Notes: generated from the sequence alone by a model not told the origin. Positions 36,684 to 49,099 are shown, counted from the stretch's first letter. The stretch is DNA of 64,000 bases from Ephemerocybe angulata (GCA_013368325.1 JAACJK010000009.1:310001-374000); one strand, 5' to 3'. Made by a program: numbers and translations.

Positions 36684-37437
36684 AATAAATTTAGTATAAT
36701 ACATACAGTGCTCGTTCAATGTGCTGAACTCTCTGAGTACTGCGAAGGGTACTGCAGTCAGTTGGAACACAAGTTCTGGATCTTCTGGGGTACTTGCCGT
36801 AATCCTGGAGACATGAACTCCTGTATGTGAACGTTGCTGATAAACAGCACGTAGAAAAGGTATAGTAAACATTAATATAAGTTGATTAGAAGTAGGGAGT
36901 ATATCGGAGGTAGGTCAGAGACGTGGTAATGTCAGTGACGGAAATCAGTGACGGCTTTTGAATGTGCTCTCTCACTGCATATACTATAATTAAACATTTT
37001 AAAATATACGCAAACTTGTATGATTACCTGCTGGTGCACGCCTGCAAATTTTCGAAGCAAATAAACATGTTGTGAAGCCATGGTGCACTGTACATTTTGA
37101 GGTCAGGTACGCATCAGTGACACTCAAGGTCAGTGACGCTCTGATCCCGTTGCGTAAATCCCTAATTCCACCACATTAGTAGCATATTGCCAGTACTTAA
37201 GTACAGAGAGAGTATCCTAAGTGCTATATCATTGAAATCCCGTAAGTTAAAGTCATATAAATCTCGCGGTAGTGTCAATGTATTCTAGTGTTCATGGATT
37301 GCTGCGCCGCGCACATCAAGTTCGCGGCATCACGTCCTGACTCCTTGGCCATTATACCACACTACACAATATTTTCAGCCAAGTTGTACAAAAACATATA
37401 CATATGATACTATCAAGGAATACTAATGCTAACTAGC
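36684..37437. other. AT-rich spacer inside the KDZ element
   Basis: About 750 bp between the convergent stops of cargo gene C and the TET/JBP gene; no gene recognised. Confidence 0.45.
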
Positions 37438-39084
37438 CTACTCGAACTCTTCGTCACTTTCTATATCATCCTCGGTGTCCTCGATCTGCTCAAGTATTTC
37501 ATCCAGCGTGGGCCAGAGACTGAGGTCTCGCTCCCATCGAGTCCGCTTGCGCTCCATCATGTACTCGTACTGGTCTAGGTCATACGCCTTCAGCCCCTCC
37601 TCGGTACGGTACCCGTTGTCAGCAAAGCGGAACAGGCCGCCAGAGGAATATTGGGTAAAAGATACTCTAGTCTCCCCTGGCTGAATAGATGTGTTTGAAT
37701 GCGTAAAGACGGCGGATGGGATGAGGGCGCAGGAGCCTGGGGGAAACTCGACGATAATACCAAGCTCCTCTATCACGAGATGGCCTCCCAGCTTTGGGTC
37801 GAAGTCTCCCAGCGCGGTAATCGCGCAATAACCAGCTGGAAGGTTCATCGAGTCGCGGTGGCGTGCACATACAACTTGTGGGCCAAAGTTGAACGCAGCG
37901 GCGGAGAACACGCTGCGCGGGAAGTTCCACTTCAAATCCATGTGGTTTTCGACGTCGGTGCGGAGGGTATGGTACTTGACGTAGAGCTTGGGGAGAAACA
38001 AACCGAAGGCAGCTACGGGCAACCAGAGGAGTCAGTACAGGTACGCATCTGCAGCACGACATCACTCACCACTTTGAAATGTTGCCATTCGCTCGACGTC
38101 CGGGTTGGCAAGGAGGTCCTCAAGCACGGGCTCAGTGCGAAGGTTATACGGCTTCTTGGGGCCCTGCTGATGGAGGATCCCGACGTTCCGCGCCCCGAAG
38201 CCACGACCGCGCCGGTGGTCCTTGTCCAACTTGATCTTGGTGCCCGCCAGGAGGATTGCCTCGCACGCCCGCAAAAGCGACGCCGCATACCTCGGGTCGT
38301 CTGGACGTCCAACGCCGACGAAGACAACTCTACCCGTGGCAGGGTCGGTGATGATAATGGGACTTCTAGAAGCGGGAGGCGCGTGAGCGAAGTACAATGA
38401 CGAGTACATTAAGCGAGTGTACTCACATTCCGTCCCAGGCAATGTACTGCTTCATGGGCAATTCGCTCTTCACTTGTTCGAGCGTTCGCGGTGCCTTCGA
38501 ACCTGACGCGCCCTTGTTGATAGCTTCATACCCACTGGAGGAGGCGGGGAGGGCGTCGAAGTCGACGTCCTTTGCGAGGGCGCTAACCGATTGGCGCGAG
38601 ATGTTGAGTTTGGCGTCCTGGATGCGCGACGGTTGTCCCATTGTGGCAAACGCGTCGGCCTTCTTCTTCTTCTTGTCCGACCGATGGCGAGACTTGTTGC
38701 GGAGAGCGCGATTGCTTTGCGAGGCACCGTTGGCAGGCGTGTCGCCAGCAGGGGTGGTGGCAGAAGGGTTGCCCGTTGTGCGGGGCCGCTTGGCGTCGCT
38801 CCCGGCCCCACTGAGGCCAGCTGTTACTGAACCTCTCTTCGACGCGGAATACGCGTTGCTGGTGATGTCGTCGAGTGCGGCTTCGATGTCGACGATGTCC
38901 TCGCGCTCGTACGCGGCGGTGAGGCACGGCGAAAGGGAGAAGGTGGGGGCGGGGACCGGGGCAGACAAAAACGTCGTGTACGTCTTGCCTGAGCGCGTAG
39001 TGCGAGTCTAGCAGCCTGGTAAGTGCCACGTCACAGTATTTTAGTGAGAAAAACGCGTACCACTGTTGAGGTTTTGAACTGCAT
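37438..39084 (-). CDS. TET/JBP-family 2-oxoglutarate/Fe(II) dioxygenase carried by a transposon
   Basis: TET/JBP enzymes oxidise the methyl group of 5-methylcytosine or thymine in DNA using Fe(II) and 2-oxoglutarate. Four exons (39084-39061, 39007-38427, 38365-38070, 38012-37438) join in phase into 491 aa. Residues 1-200 are low-complexity and basic (RHRSDKKKKK). Then comes IIITDPATGRVVFVGVGRPDDPRYA, typical of the fungal TET/JBP N-terminal part. The catalytic double-stranded beta-helix is complete: the HxD metal ligands in CARHRDSMNLP, the distal histidine in VFTHSNT, and the 2-oxoglutarate-binding arginine in GETRVSFTQY. The C-terminus is acidic (EDTEDDIESDEE). It is divergent from the KDZ transposase and sits within its element, matching the known TET/KDZ association in basidiomycetes. 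The residues look sufficient for activity; substrate is not shown. Confidence 0.93.
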
Positions 39085-39380
39085 GGTGGCGAGTTGGGCC
39101 GGGGACGAGAACGGAGGGGGATGAAGGTCTCGTCACAGTGCACTCCGGTCCGTGAACGCTGCCGGGTGTGGCCTCAAGAGCCGGGGGGGAGTGCAACAGT
39201 GAGAATCTGAGGAAAGGATGGACGTGGTGGTGAAGGGGAAGAAACAACAAAGGGCTGGGTTAGGGGTCCGAGATTTCGAACCAGCGCGCTTCTCGCGACG
39301 CGTTATATGAACGTGAGAATTGATGAGTAGCCGGCAAAAAATTGAACATCCACTTATCTACGCGCTTCACCCTGAGCCTC
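39085..39380. promoter_or_regulatory. bidirectional region between TET/JBP and KDZ transposase genes
   Basis: The 296 bp between the two divergent start codons must contain the control elements of both genes, so they are likely co-expressed. No TATA box or operator can be assigned with confidence. Confidence 0.5.
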
Positions 39381-42300
39381 ATGCCACTGAAGAAAACCAA
39401 GGGCTCATCGTCCCGTCGCATTCGCCTCCATTCATCCCAAGTAAGCTCTACTGGCGTGTATGAGCGCCAAAGCCGGGTGCTATCCTCCCACCGCCAAATC
39501 TTGCAGAATGTGATTGAAACTCGACGAAGCGCTGAAGGTACGTTTCCATTCCTATCTATACATGTAATGATATATTAATTTGCAGGGCCCTGACAGATAC
39601 TCGCCGGAAGAACCTCTACTCCCATCTCGATGTTCCTGAGTCGTCGTCCTCTGGGGACATTGAGATGATGAACGGCGGAGAACCGGACGACAACGACTGG
39701 GAGGACGAGCAAATCACGCCCGCAGGGGTTCTCGATGGTAGTACCCGCCTGGAGTCAAGTCATGCGGGAGGGGAATTCAGAGACCTTGTTGGCGAAAAGA
39801 AGCGGTAAGTACTTTTCCCATCTTTTTTATTCAGCATCCTTAACGAGGAACATCAGGCGTCGCCAAATCGAATACCGAACCTCACGCCGAGAGCAGACAC
39901 ACCGGCGCAATGACGGGTTTGAGAAGCAAATGCAGCAAATGGTGTGGGCGTTCATGAGGTGGGACGAATTGGTTGGAAGCCGAGGGTTTCGAAGTGGTGG
40001 TGTGCCCGAGCATGCCTTCCAAGAGCGAGAGGTGCAAGGTACCTATAAGATTACTGTAGTTGATTGCTTTGGTGAGTTTAGCGCCCGTACTCCCCGTAGC
40101 TGTGAGCGCTTACGAGTTCCAATAGAAATATATACGCACCTTGCGGAACTTCGAGAAGGTGATCAGGGAGTCCCTGCCGCACTCCTATCCCAAGGCCTCG
40201 TTCCTACAGCCCCGTACTCTCCTTCGACTGCTTTCACAGTTCGAAACCTCGAGCTATACCGGTCCCTCCACCTTCGCTCGCCCTCCCTTGCTCTCCAACC
40301 ATATGTCAAAGGCTTGTGCGATCTTCAGGGCCTTCCTTTTCGCCGATCGTACTCAGACGCGTTCAATAATGCGTACGACCTTTACCTGCGACTCCTTGAA
40401 GAAGTCGAGAACGCGGTACTACGGACTTTGGGTCGGGGCGAGAGAATATGGCGCATGAAGAATGCATGCCCCGCATGCACGTATGTGCTAGACGGCGAGG
40501 CCGTACTTCGCTTTCGGATGCTTGTGACGATGGACGGCGGGAACTCGTTGAAGCGGCTTGCAAGGCGGGAAATGGGGAAGGAATCGGGCGACGTTCTTGG
40601 GCCCATGCGAGGTGTGAGGGACGATCGCACAGTCTCTCAGAGGTATTACCTCACGAGAGAAGAGGTAAACAAGTGGGCTAAGCCAACAGCACCACCGGCT
40701 GGCCCCTCTACTGCGTCACCAGAGAATGATGCATTCGATGAGACTGAGGGAGAAGCCAGCAGCCCCTGCGCCAGTCGTTGGCACAATATGAACAGCGAAG
40801 CGACGGCGAAAATGTGGGGGATATTCGACGAGACCGGGATATTCCTGTGTCTCTGTCGGCACGGGTTTGTTCTCAGTGTTTCAGACATGGTGCAAAGTGG
40901 TGAACAGTACGTCCGTGCCCTCGTTCTCCTCCAATTTATTTGCTGACCATGCCTCCAGGTCGAAGTATCCTCTAGCAACAGTGGAAAATCTAATAAATAC
41001 ATTTGGTTCGCGAATCGGCTGCGGCTACGACATCGGCTGCAAATTCTCCTCAACTATCGCCAATAGCGCGTTATCAGCGAAGGCTCGAGGGCACGAATTC
41101 ACCTCGCTGGTCGGCGCTTTCCACGGACATGCCCATAATCGCTTGTGCCAGCTCTCAAATCTGGCAGCATACGTCCCCGGCATGGGCATCGAGGATCTCG
41201 AGGGCTGCGAGCGCATGTTCTCGAAGTCGAACCAACTCGCACCATCCCTCCGCTACGCCAGCCCTTTTCACAGAACGCAAAAGATAGATCAATTCTTTCA
41301 CCATATGGACTCCTATGAAACAATGGCAAATTTGAGTATGTAAATTCTCCCTCTGTGTGCCGACCCATTTTAACATGAAGTTTCTAGGTAAATTCCTTGT
41401 CGACAACTATAAGCAAGCACTCGAGATACTTTCCGAACAGGACGAACTCGCCAGGATGATGAAGGATCAGGGTATAGCAAACATCGACGTGTTTTCAACC
41501 TGGCTGGACGAGGAGCGTAAGTATCTAACCAGTCTTGCAGAGGAACCGCCGAAGGAAACACTGGAAATGGACTACTATCAGAAGCTGGTTGAGTATAAGG
41601 AAAGCGAGTGAGTACTCACCCAATGTATCATACACCGTGCACCAGGCCTAACGGAAGTTAGAGCGAATCTCGCCAAAGCGCGAAGTACATTCCTGCAGCA
41701 CGATCCTTCCGCGCCCCCGCCGCCGTCCACTGGCAAACGAACACAATCTCCAGAGACGAAAATGCGGCACGCGACTGAACTCAACACAAAGATCCTTAGG
41801 GCTGTCATGGACTTGGAGCTCAAGCTCGACGTCAAGAAACGCTGGACAGAGGGTTCAAAAGATTGGGTTGCAGCTGCGGACCTAGTCAGTAAGCGCCGGT
41901 ACCAGCGCTGCCTCGATCAGTTGGAATCCCTCATCGTATCCCGTATGTTTGAGCTCACTAAAATGAATATGTCCAAGACGGGTGAGTTTTGCATCGATTT
42001 TGACGTCGCGTTGAGTGGCTTCTCATGATTTCTAGGATACAAACTTCGAACCCATATCTCGAAATCACTGCAGACCCGTTCCCAAGCTATTCGCAATGCG
42101 CTTGAACGGTACAATGTCGCAGCAGCAGCAATGAAGCCCCCGCAACAGAGTCTTAGTTGGGACCAAGTCGTCGAATATGCCTTTCTGGCAGATTTCGACT
42201 TACTCCGTGTCTCGCGCGAGGACATTCGCGCACGCCCTTGGGCCCAGCCAATCAACCGGGCCATCATGCACAAGTACTTCAAGATACAGCGCGCTCGCGA

Positions 42301-42820
42301 GGAGATACAGCGCCTCGACATCGAGATCCGGCGCGTCGTAACCTACATTCAAGATGAGCAAGCTTTCCTTCGTGACGCCGAGTCAGCACCCCCTTCACTC
42401 CCCAACGACATCTCTGTGCTGACACTCACACCGGATGACCCGAATTCCCGTTCACCCTCTGATCCCCCTCTCACGTATCACATTCGCCGCTACGCAGACC
42501 GGCGGACACTCTTCTTTGAAGGCCACCTCGCACGCTTCAAGAAACTAAAGGACACCGTTCCCCAGCTCGCAACAGCCCTCATGCCGGGAGTTCCAGTGGA
42601 CAAATCCCTACGGCGTACATCGAAAGCCGTAAAGGCTCCAACGGAAACTGGTAATGGGTGCGAACGGCAATTCAATGCCTTTGAGAAAGGGGACGGCTTA
42701 CCTGGCAGTACTGAGAATACAGCGTCGGACAACGAGGAGGAGGAGGAGCAGGTGGAGGAGGAGGAGGAGGAGGAAGAATCACTGCACCGTGTAGAGGAAG
42801 CATTTGCACTTCAAGAATAA
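39381..42820 (+). CDS. KDZ (Kyakuja-Dileera-Zisupton) transposase
   Basis: Nine exons (39381-39440, 39507-39537, 39597-39804, 39857-40071, 40126-40906, 40959-41335, 41388-41607, 41662-41981, 42036-42820) join in phase into 998 aa. The middle has the cysteine-cluster region seen with these transposases: QGLVPTAPYSPSTAF, RNLELYRSLHLRSP and NACPACTY. The catalytic region shows MLVTMDGGNSLKR, DETGIFLCLCRHGFVLSVSDMVQSGE, KYPLATVENL, GCGYDIGCKF and the C-terminal block GAFHGHAHNRLCQLS with GIEDLEGCERMFSKSNQLAPSLRYASPFHR. Conserved acidic residues lie in the MDGG, YDIGC and EGCER motifs. The end is a long acidic Glu-rich tail. It cuts and joins the element's termini in the nucleus; everything points to an intact enzyme. 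Very short exons 1-3 were placed by phase only. Confidence 0.93.
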
Positions 42821-42896
42821 GAGTCAAATTAATGTATATAGCCACTATATAGTATATACCACTAAAAAATACAAGCACAACACCAAAGACGCGACG

Positions 42897-43203
42897 GCGG
42901 CGGCGACGACGACGACGACGAGCGAAGCGAGGTTGCTTTGACCCGCGATGACGACGCCGAGGCCCGTTGATGGCCTGGGCATGGCCCGCTCCGCCGCGTG
43001 GAAGGGTGCGAATCGATCTCGGCATCCGCCGTGGAGGGTCTGAGGGTCTGGAGGGCGGAAACGCGAAACGACGAAGACATTTCGCCTCGATATTGGACCG
43101 ATAACCATACGATAGGAAAATAGGCATAAACCCCGCCAGTTAGCCGCGTAGGTGAGCCCCAACTACCCGGCTAGTTAGCCGTCTGATACGGAAGGATCAG
43201 GTG
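42897..43203 (-). repeat. right 307-bp terminal inverted repeat of the KDZ element
   Basis: Inverse copy of 32315-32621; the outer end reads GGATCAGGTG. Confidence 0.93.
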
Positions 43204-43211
43204 GATGAATA
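43204..43211. repeat. right 8-bp target-site duplication (GATGAATA)
   Basis: Identical to 32307-32314. Confidence 0.95.
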
Positions 43212-43370
43212 GTTGCGGTTACCGAGGGAGTCGCGTATTGATCAACCCTGGCTTCCGAATTCGCCGAGAGACATCGTGATTCGTGCCCAGGAATGCGATA
43301 TACGTCTTCTGCGACTTTTAGCATATAAGAGAGCACACGGACGAATACCTTGACATTCCCAGCGAACACC

Positions 43371-45542
43371 ATGGCTGGACTCAGCAAGTTCTGCGCCCTC
43401 ATTGGTCTTATCACACTTACCGCGACGCTTGTCAATGGAAAGGTATATTCTGGCCTTGGGGAATTAACCGCCAAAGATGTGTACGACTTTGTTGTGGTAG
43501 GAGGTATGTCCTAGTGCTCCCTGGTGGCCTTCACTCACTGACTTTGGTATTCAGGCGGGGTTGGAGGTTCCGTTTTAGCAACTCGACTTTCTGAGAATCC
43601 TCGACACAACGTTCTTCTCGTCGAAGCCGGTCCTAAGTAAGACATGTTTTCTTTCTCAGGGAGCTTTCAGCAGTCTAACTTCACCATCAGCAACCAAAAC
43701 ATAACAGATATTGCGGTTCCTGCATTCTTTTACAATATAAACGGCACTTACACCTGGGGTCATGTCACGACTCCTCAGGCGGGCCTTAATGGTCGTTCCT
43801 TACCTTACACCCAAGGTCGTGTCCTTGGTGGAGGTAGCTCCGTCAGTGCGTTATCTTGCTATTGCCCCTGAAGCACGACGTTCAAAGGGCCTAGATGGGA
43901 TGATGTACACCCGCGGCGCGTCCGACGACTATGATCTCTGGGGAAAGGTATCTGGTGATCGCAGCTGGTCGTGGAAGACATTGTATCCTTACTTCATACG
44001 CGTGAGCACGACTATGCTAAGTTAAAGTGTTATCTAATATCCCGCATAGAACGAGAAGTTGGTCCCCCCTCCAGGCGGTCGCAATGCTACCGGCGAGTAT
44101 GACCCCCGTTATCATGGCCATAACGGGCCCACGCACGTCAGCCTGCCATGGGGTCCACCAATCGACTTTGACCTCCTCTCCGTCAAGAATGCCCAGTCGA
44201 GCAAGGAAATCAAGTTCAACCTGGAGCCCAACTCGGGTAAACCTGAGGGACTGAGTGAGTGTCCAATAGCTTTACCAGCCCGTTAACTTCGTTTACCTTA
44301 CCTTTCTCAGTTTACGTGCAATCTACCATTGGGGAAGGAGAGCGTTGGAGTGCCGCCGTTGGGTTCCTGAGCGCCAACGTTAGGGAGCGCCCCAATTTGA
44401 CGATCCTATTGAACACGCAGGCCACCCGCATTTTGCCAAGCTCCAAGTCCTCTCGTCAGTTGGACATCAGGACCGTCGAGCTCGTGCCAAACGGTGGAGG
44501 TGAGCCATCTTTTGCGCACCTCTTGGCATGACCCTCACGCTTCTTTCGTTCGCTTCAGGAAACACCACTACAGTAACCGCCAAGAAGGAGCTGATTCTCA
44601 GTGCAGGATCGTTCGGGACCCCCCACCTTCTCCTTAACTCCGGCGTCGGCGACAAGAAAGAACTCGAAGAACTCAAAATCAAATCAATTCTTGACCTTCC
44701 CGACGTCGGGAAAGGTCTGAGCGACCATCTTACCGTCCCGGTCACCTGGAGCTCGAATGCCACCTACGCACCCGTAGACTATGTCGCTGCCTTGGAAGAG
44801 TGGCAGACCAACCGTACTGGCCCTCTTACGGAGGCTGTGGGGCATCAGGTTATCTTTACGCGCATTGCGTCCAACTCGTCCGTTTTCAAGGAGCACAGCG
44901 ACCCCGCTTCGGGGCCGAATGCTGCCCACATCGAAATCACGCTACGTGTAAGCGGGTTCTCTTCCTCACCTGAGCAGGTGCTGAATCGCTCGTGGTAGGC
45001 GGGATCCCCCATTGTCAGCGCCTACATCGTTCTTCTTACACCGAAGTCGCGCGGGTCCGTCAAGCTCAGATCCAACAACCCTCTCGATAAACCCCTCATC
45101 GACATCGGCTTCCTCACACACCCCTTCGATCTGCTCGCAATCAAGGAAGGGGTGAGGATCGCGAAGCGCTGGTACGCAGGAGCTGCGTACAAGGGCTATA
45201 TCACGGGGTTCATCGGGCCCGATCCTGACGTCCTCCCGGAGAAGGAATTCAACGACCAGCTGAAGGCGTCTGTAGGAACGTTCTGGCACCCTGTGGGCAC
45301 GTCGAGCATCTCGCCGAGGGGAGCGAAGCATGGTGTCTTGGATCCTGATTTGAAGGTTAAGGGTGTGAAGGGGTTGCGCGTTGTGGATGCTTCGGCCATT
45401 GTGAGTGAATTTTCTAGACGGCGCTATGCTTTGAGAGGCTGATCTGTTTGGGGGACAGCCGTATGTTCCAACTGCTCACACTCAGGCGGCGACGTACGTC
45501 CTTTCAGAGAGGGCTTCGGATATCATCAAGGATTCGTGGTGA
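43371..45542 (+). CDS. secreted GMC oxidoreductase (aryl-alcohol/glucose-methanol-choline type), copy 1
   Basis: FAD-dependent oxidase or dehydrogenase of the GMC family, expected to oxidise alcohols or sugars and supply H2O2 or reduce quinones during lignocellulose breakdown. ATG at 43371 opens a signal peptide (MAGLSKFCALIGLITLTATLVNG). The dinucleotide-binding motif is split by an intron (VVGGGVGGSVLATRLSENP, LLVEAG). GMC signature 1 follows (RVLGGGSSVNGMMYTRG after the intron ending at 43893). Signature 2 is EELILSAGSFGTPHLLLNSGVG-like in exon 44560-44960. Both catalytic histidine regions are present (TFWHPVGTSS and PTAHTQAA). Stop TGA at 45540-45542. About nine exons, no lesion found. 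Tandem paralog of the next gene. A KDZ transposon ends 167 bp before the ATG. Confidence 0.9.
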
Positions 45543-46162
45543 ACAGCGGGATGCACTCATTGCAATACGATGTATCTAAAACCAAGGTTATCAAACATGA
45601 AGCACCGATGTACGGGTTTAAAGACTCATTTCACCGAGCGAAGACATTCTCATCGGATTCTGAAGGTAACTCCAGGCTTCGAACTTAAACTTTATAAAAA
45701 GCTTTGATCACGAGCACGCGAGAAGGCGCTTCTTTAATGGGCCATCTGCTTCTTGCCTCTTGGCACCAGCGTCTAATGCTCGGATAATTGTCTGTCACAG
45801 TCGGATAATCAACTCGTCATCTCCGTGTCCCCATGATGGTTATAGGCTGGGAACGCGTAAGGAGAATGGTGCGATCCCAATTCCTTTGCTACTTAATGTG
45901 CTGAAGGACTCGCTTCGTTCGTGGCGCTAGAGGGGGAGCTTTCTGCGCGTTTACGAGATCGGGGGGTGCGACATGGCTGTTCGGGAAAACTTGCCCTTCG
46001 TATGTGGTTCGAATTCTTCCTGGCATTATACCGTTTTCAGGCTAAGACAAGTGTCCTTGATATGTGTAAAAGCCGTCAGAACCTGCGATTTGTTGGTTCT
46101 GGTTTGGCCCCCGCAGCTCCCAAGGATACTTCAGCTAACAGGCCCCTGGCAAGGAGAAGAAA
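45543..46162. other. intergenic region between tandem GMC genes
   Basis: Presumed 3' UTR of copy 1 and promoter of copy 2. No other feature seen. Confidence 0.45.
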
Positions 46163-48608
46163 ATGAGAAGATTATCAACACTGAGCGCGTTTGTCGCCCT
46201 CAGCGTTACGACGATTCGGGTTGTGAATGCAGCTGTGTACCAAAGTATAGATGAGCTACCGCTCATGGCGAGTGCGAAGGAGGCTTATGATTTCATCATC
46301 GTTGGAGGTTCGTTCTATTCCCCCTCGTCCCTGTCCACATTAATTTCCTCCTGATACTCTCTGTCCCTCTTCAGGTGGAGGTGCAGGAGCGACCCTTGCT
46401 GGTCGTCTGTCCGAGAACCCGAAGTTCAGCGTGTTGCTCATCGAAGCCGGTGCCGAGTGAGTTCTAGTCGATTCAAGGAGGGTTCTACAAAAGTGCCATT
46501 CTGACCATTCTTCCTTTTCTACAGTAATGAGGGCCACGAAGATTTGATGATGCCTTCGAAGAACCTGGAAGTCCAGGCCGACACCTCGTATATCTGGAAC
46601 TGGTGGACCGTCCCGCTCTCTGGCGTCAACAACCGGTCCATCGAATATAAGAGTGGACATGTCCTCGGTGGTGGCACCTCTATTAGTGCGTCGTCCGCTT
46701 GAACGAAAAGCTGGCGAAGGAGCGGTAGGCTAATGCGCATGGGCTGCCAGATGGAATGGTTTACACAAGAGGAGCGGACAACGATTATGACCTCTGGGGC
46801 AAGGTCTCGAAGGATAGCAAGACCTGGAGCTGGAAAGGATTGGCACCTTACATCAAAAAGGTTCGTTTGAGGCCCTTCAATTCCTTTGCCTCGGGTGTCA
46901 TGCTCACAAATGATGGGCGCTTAAAAGCATGAGAAATGGGTTCAACCGCCAGGAGAACGTAACATCTCAGGCCAGTACGATCCTCGTGTGCACGGATACA
47001 AGGGCCCCGTGGGCGTCAGTCTCCCATGGAGCGTCCCTATCGAGTTCGATGCCAGGGCGTTGAAGAACGCTGAGATACAGGATGAATTCGACTTCAACCC
47101 TGACCCTAATTCTGGGAAGCCGATTGGTGTCAGTGAGTGACCCTGTTTTCACTTTCCTCCCCAGAATGAAAGCTGAGCACAATCACCAGCCTGGACGCAG
47201 TTCACTATCGGCGCTGGGGAGCGAACGAGTTCAGCGACTTCATACCTTGGGCCGGACGTTAGGAAAAGACCGAACCTAGCTATTTTGGTAAACACATACG
47301 CTAAGCGCGTTCTTCCGACGCCCGGACCAACTCTTGGATTCCGGAAGGATATCAGAACTGTCGAGTTAGTTCGAAGGAATGGAGGTACATGCGATCCCTA
47401 CAAGTCTCTGTCACTCGACTGATCCTGAGCCTGATACTACCATTCACCGAAATAGAGGGCCCTTCGACGACCGTCACTGCAAATAAAGAGGTCATCTTGA
47501 CTGCAGGAGCGATTGGTTCTGCAAAACTTCTTCTGGATTCTGGTATCGGGGACAAGACCGAGCTGGAAAAGGTTGGAGTAAAGAGCGTTGCTAACATTCG
47601 CGATGTGGGGAAAGGGTTGACCGATCATTTCACTGCGAGTATTATGTGGACGGCAAACGGAACCGACGCTGTGTAAGAATTGGGATTACATTCCTCGGTC
47701 TGCTCAGGCTAATCAATCTCTCTCTGTGCGTCTAGCATCAACGCCACAGAGTCGTTGGACCTTTGGCGCAAGGAACGTATTGGGCCGTACAGCGAGCCGA
47801 CTGGCCCAAGGCATCAAATCCTCTGGTCGAGGATTCCGGACAAGTCTCCTGTCCTGAAAGACTATGCTGACCCCTCCGCTGGACCCAACTCGCCCCACTT
47901 TGAGATAACCCTGTCGGTGAGTCCCAAACTCTGACTCTGCGTGCGAAGGTGACTGACAGACTCTTAGGGAGGTGGATCGTCGATCTTCTCCTTTGTCGTC
48001 CTCTTGACGCCTTACTCCCGTACGTCAACAAACTATAATGATTTTCCCGCCGAGACTGAAGGACTTTCTGCGTAGGTGGATCCGTCACAATCAACTCGAC
48101 TGACCCACTGGCCCCACCTCTCATCGACCTCGGGTTCCTGACACATCCATTCGATCGTGCAGCTCTCATCGAAGGCATCCGGCAGACGAAGCGGTTCTAC
48201 TCAGGCCTCGCGTGGGACGGATACGTCAAGGATTTCCTGGGACCCGACCCCGACGCCGACCCTTCCCCCGAAGGTCAAGAACTATTCTGGAATGCGATCA
48301 AAGCAGATATGAACTCCTTCTTCCACCCTTGCGGTACCGCTGCGATTTCACCCAAAGGAAGCGGCGTAGGCAAGGGCGAGGGCGTTGTCGATAGCGAGTT
48401 GAAGGTGAAGACCGTTACAGGTTTGAGGGTGGCGGATGCGGCGGTTATTGTGAGTTCACCTTTAGATTTAAGCTCAAGGCTCGTTTGGCCACCGCGCTGA
48501 CTGCTTTTCTTTTCACAAAAGCCGTATGTGCCTACTGCCCATACGCAAGCCGCTGTATACACCCTAGCTGAGAGGGCGGCAGATCTCATCAAGGAGGAAT
48601 GGAAGTAA
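46163..48608 (+). CDS. secreted GMC oxidoreductase, copy 2
   Basis: Paralog of the preceding gene with matching intron positions. ATG at 46163; signal peptide MRRLSTLSAFVALSVTTIRVVNA. FAD-binding FIIVGGG-GAGATLAGRLSENP and LLIEAGA; signature 1 HVLGGGTSINGMVYTRGADNDYD across an intron; signature 2 KEVILTAGAIGSAKLLLDSGIG; catalytic histidines in SFFHPCGTAA and PTAHTQAA. Stop TAA at 48606-48608 after KEEWK. The spliced frame is continuous across about eleven exons. Sequence divergence from copy 1, notably in the substrate-side loops (QADTSYIWNWW), suggests a different substrate range (inference). The last exon and 3' flank are duplicated at about 54996-55140. Confidence 0.9.
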
Positions 48609-48739
48609 GTCCGAAATATATAACTGCGCGTTTCCGTGATTCGTGCGTACAAAGTATATAGAGGCACAGAACTGGCTCTGCAGACAACAAGATGAAATGC
48701 ACCAAATCGGATGTTACTGAGGCGGGTCCTGGCGTTAGT

Positions 48740-48905
48740 CTGACCTTTCGACAAGCATCACAGTCTCTGTCGTTCTGGCAATATCACGGATTGCCTGCGC
48801 ACAAAGGGCCTGAAAGTAGAAACGTATCGGTCAGCGTCTCGAGGTGCGGAAGGAGCCGATATCCGAGGTATATTGGCCTATCCGCACCGAGGGATAGCAC
48901 TGCGC
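48740..48905 (-). pseudogene. fragment of F-box/LRR-like gene 3' end (subfamily 2)
   Basis: Stretches here such as TCGACAAGCAT, GTTCTGGCAATATCACGG and AGTGTCTCGAGGTGCGGAA correspond in order to 55190-55360, the C-terminal coding end of the minus-strand LRR gene, with an internal deletion. The rest of the gene is missing. It lies just downstream of GMC copy 2, as the full LRR gene lies just downstream of the GMC fragment at 54996. Confidence 0.75.
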
Positions 48906-49099
48906 ATAGAAGATGGTCGACAATGCCGCAGCAAGAAATGGTACGCGGCCCCAAAAATACATGTGCGCAGGACCCACGACGCTAGGAGGCTTACTAACTG
49001 AACACTATTTGAAGCTTCTCTAGAGATGCGAAGGGGAAATGAGAGTCAAGCGGCGCAAACGCTGTCACTTGGCTGCGGTCGTCTTACAAAGACTCGAGC

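Larger units (their letters stand above)
32315..43203. mobile_element. complete KDZ-class DNA transposon carrying a TET/JBP gene and three further cargo genes
   Basis: The 10,889-bp unit is bounded by perfect-looking 307-bp terminal inverted repeats (ends CACCTGATCC...GGATCAGGTG) and an exact 8-bp target-site duplication GATGAATA. Inside are a 998-aa KDZ transposase (+), a divergent TET/JBP dioxygenase (-) and three other genes (A -, B +, C +), all splicing into intact frames. KDZ (Kyakuja-Dileera-Zisupton) transposons are known from basidiomycete genomes, where TET/JBP genes have expanded in association with them. Near-identical termini, intact flanking duplication and intact genes suggest a recent insertion that may still be mobile (inference). 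Confidence 0.95.
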
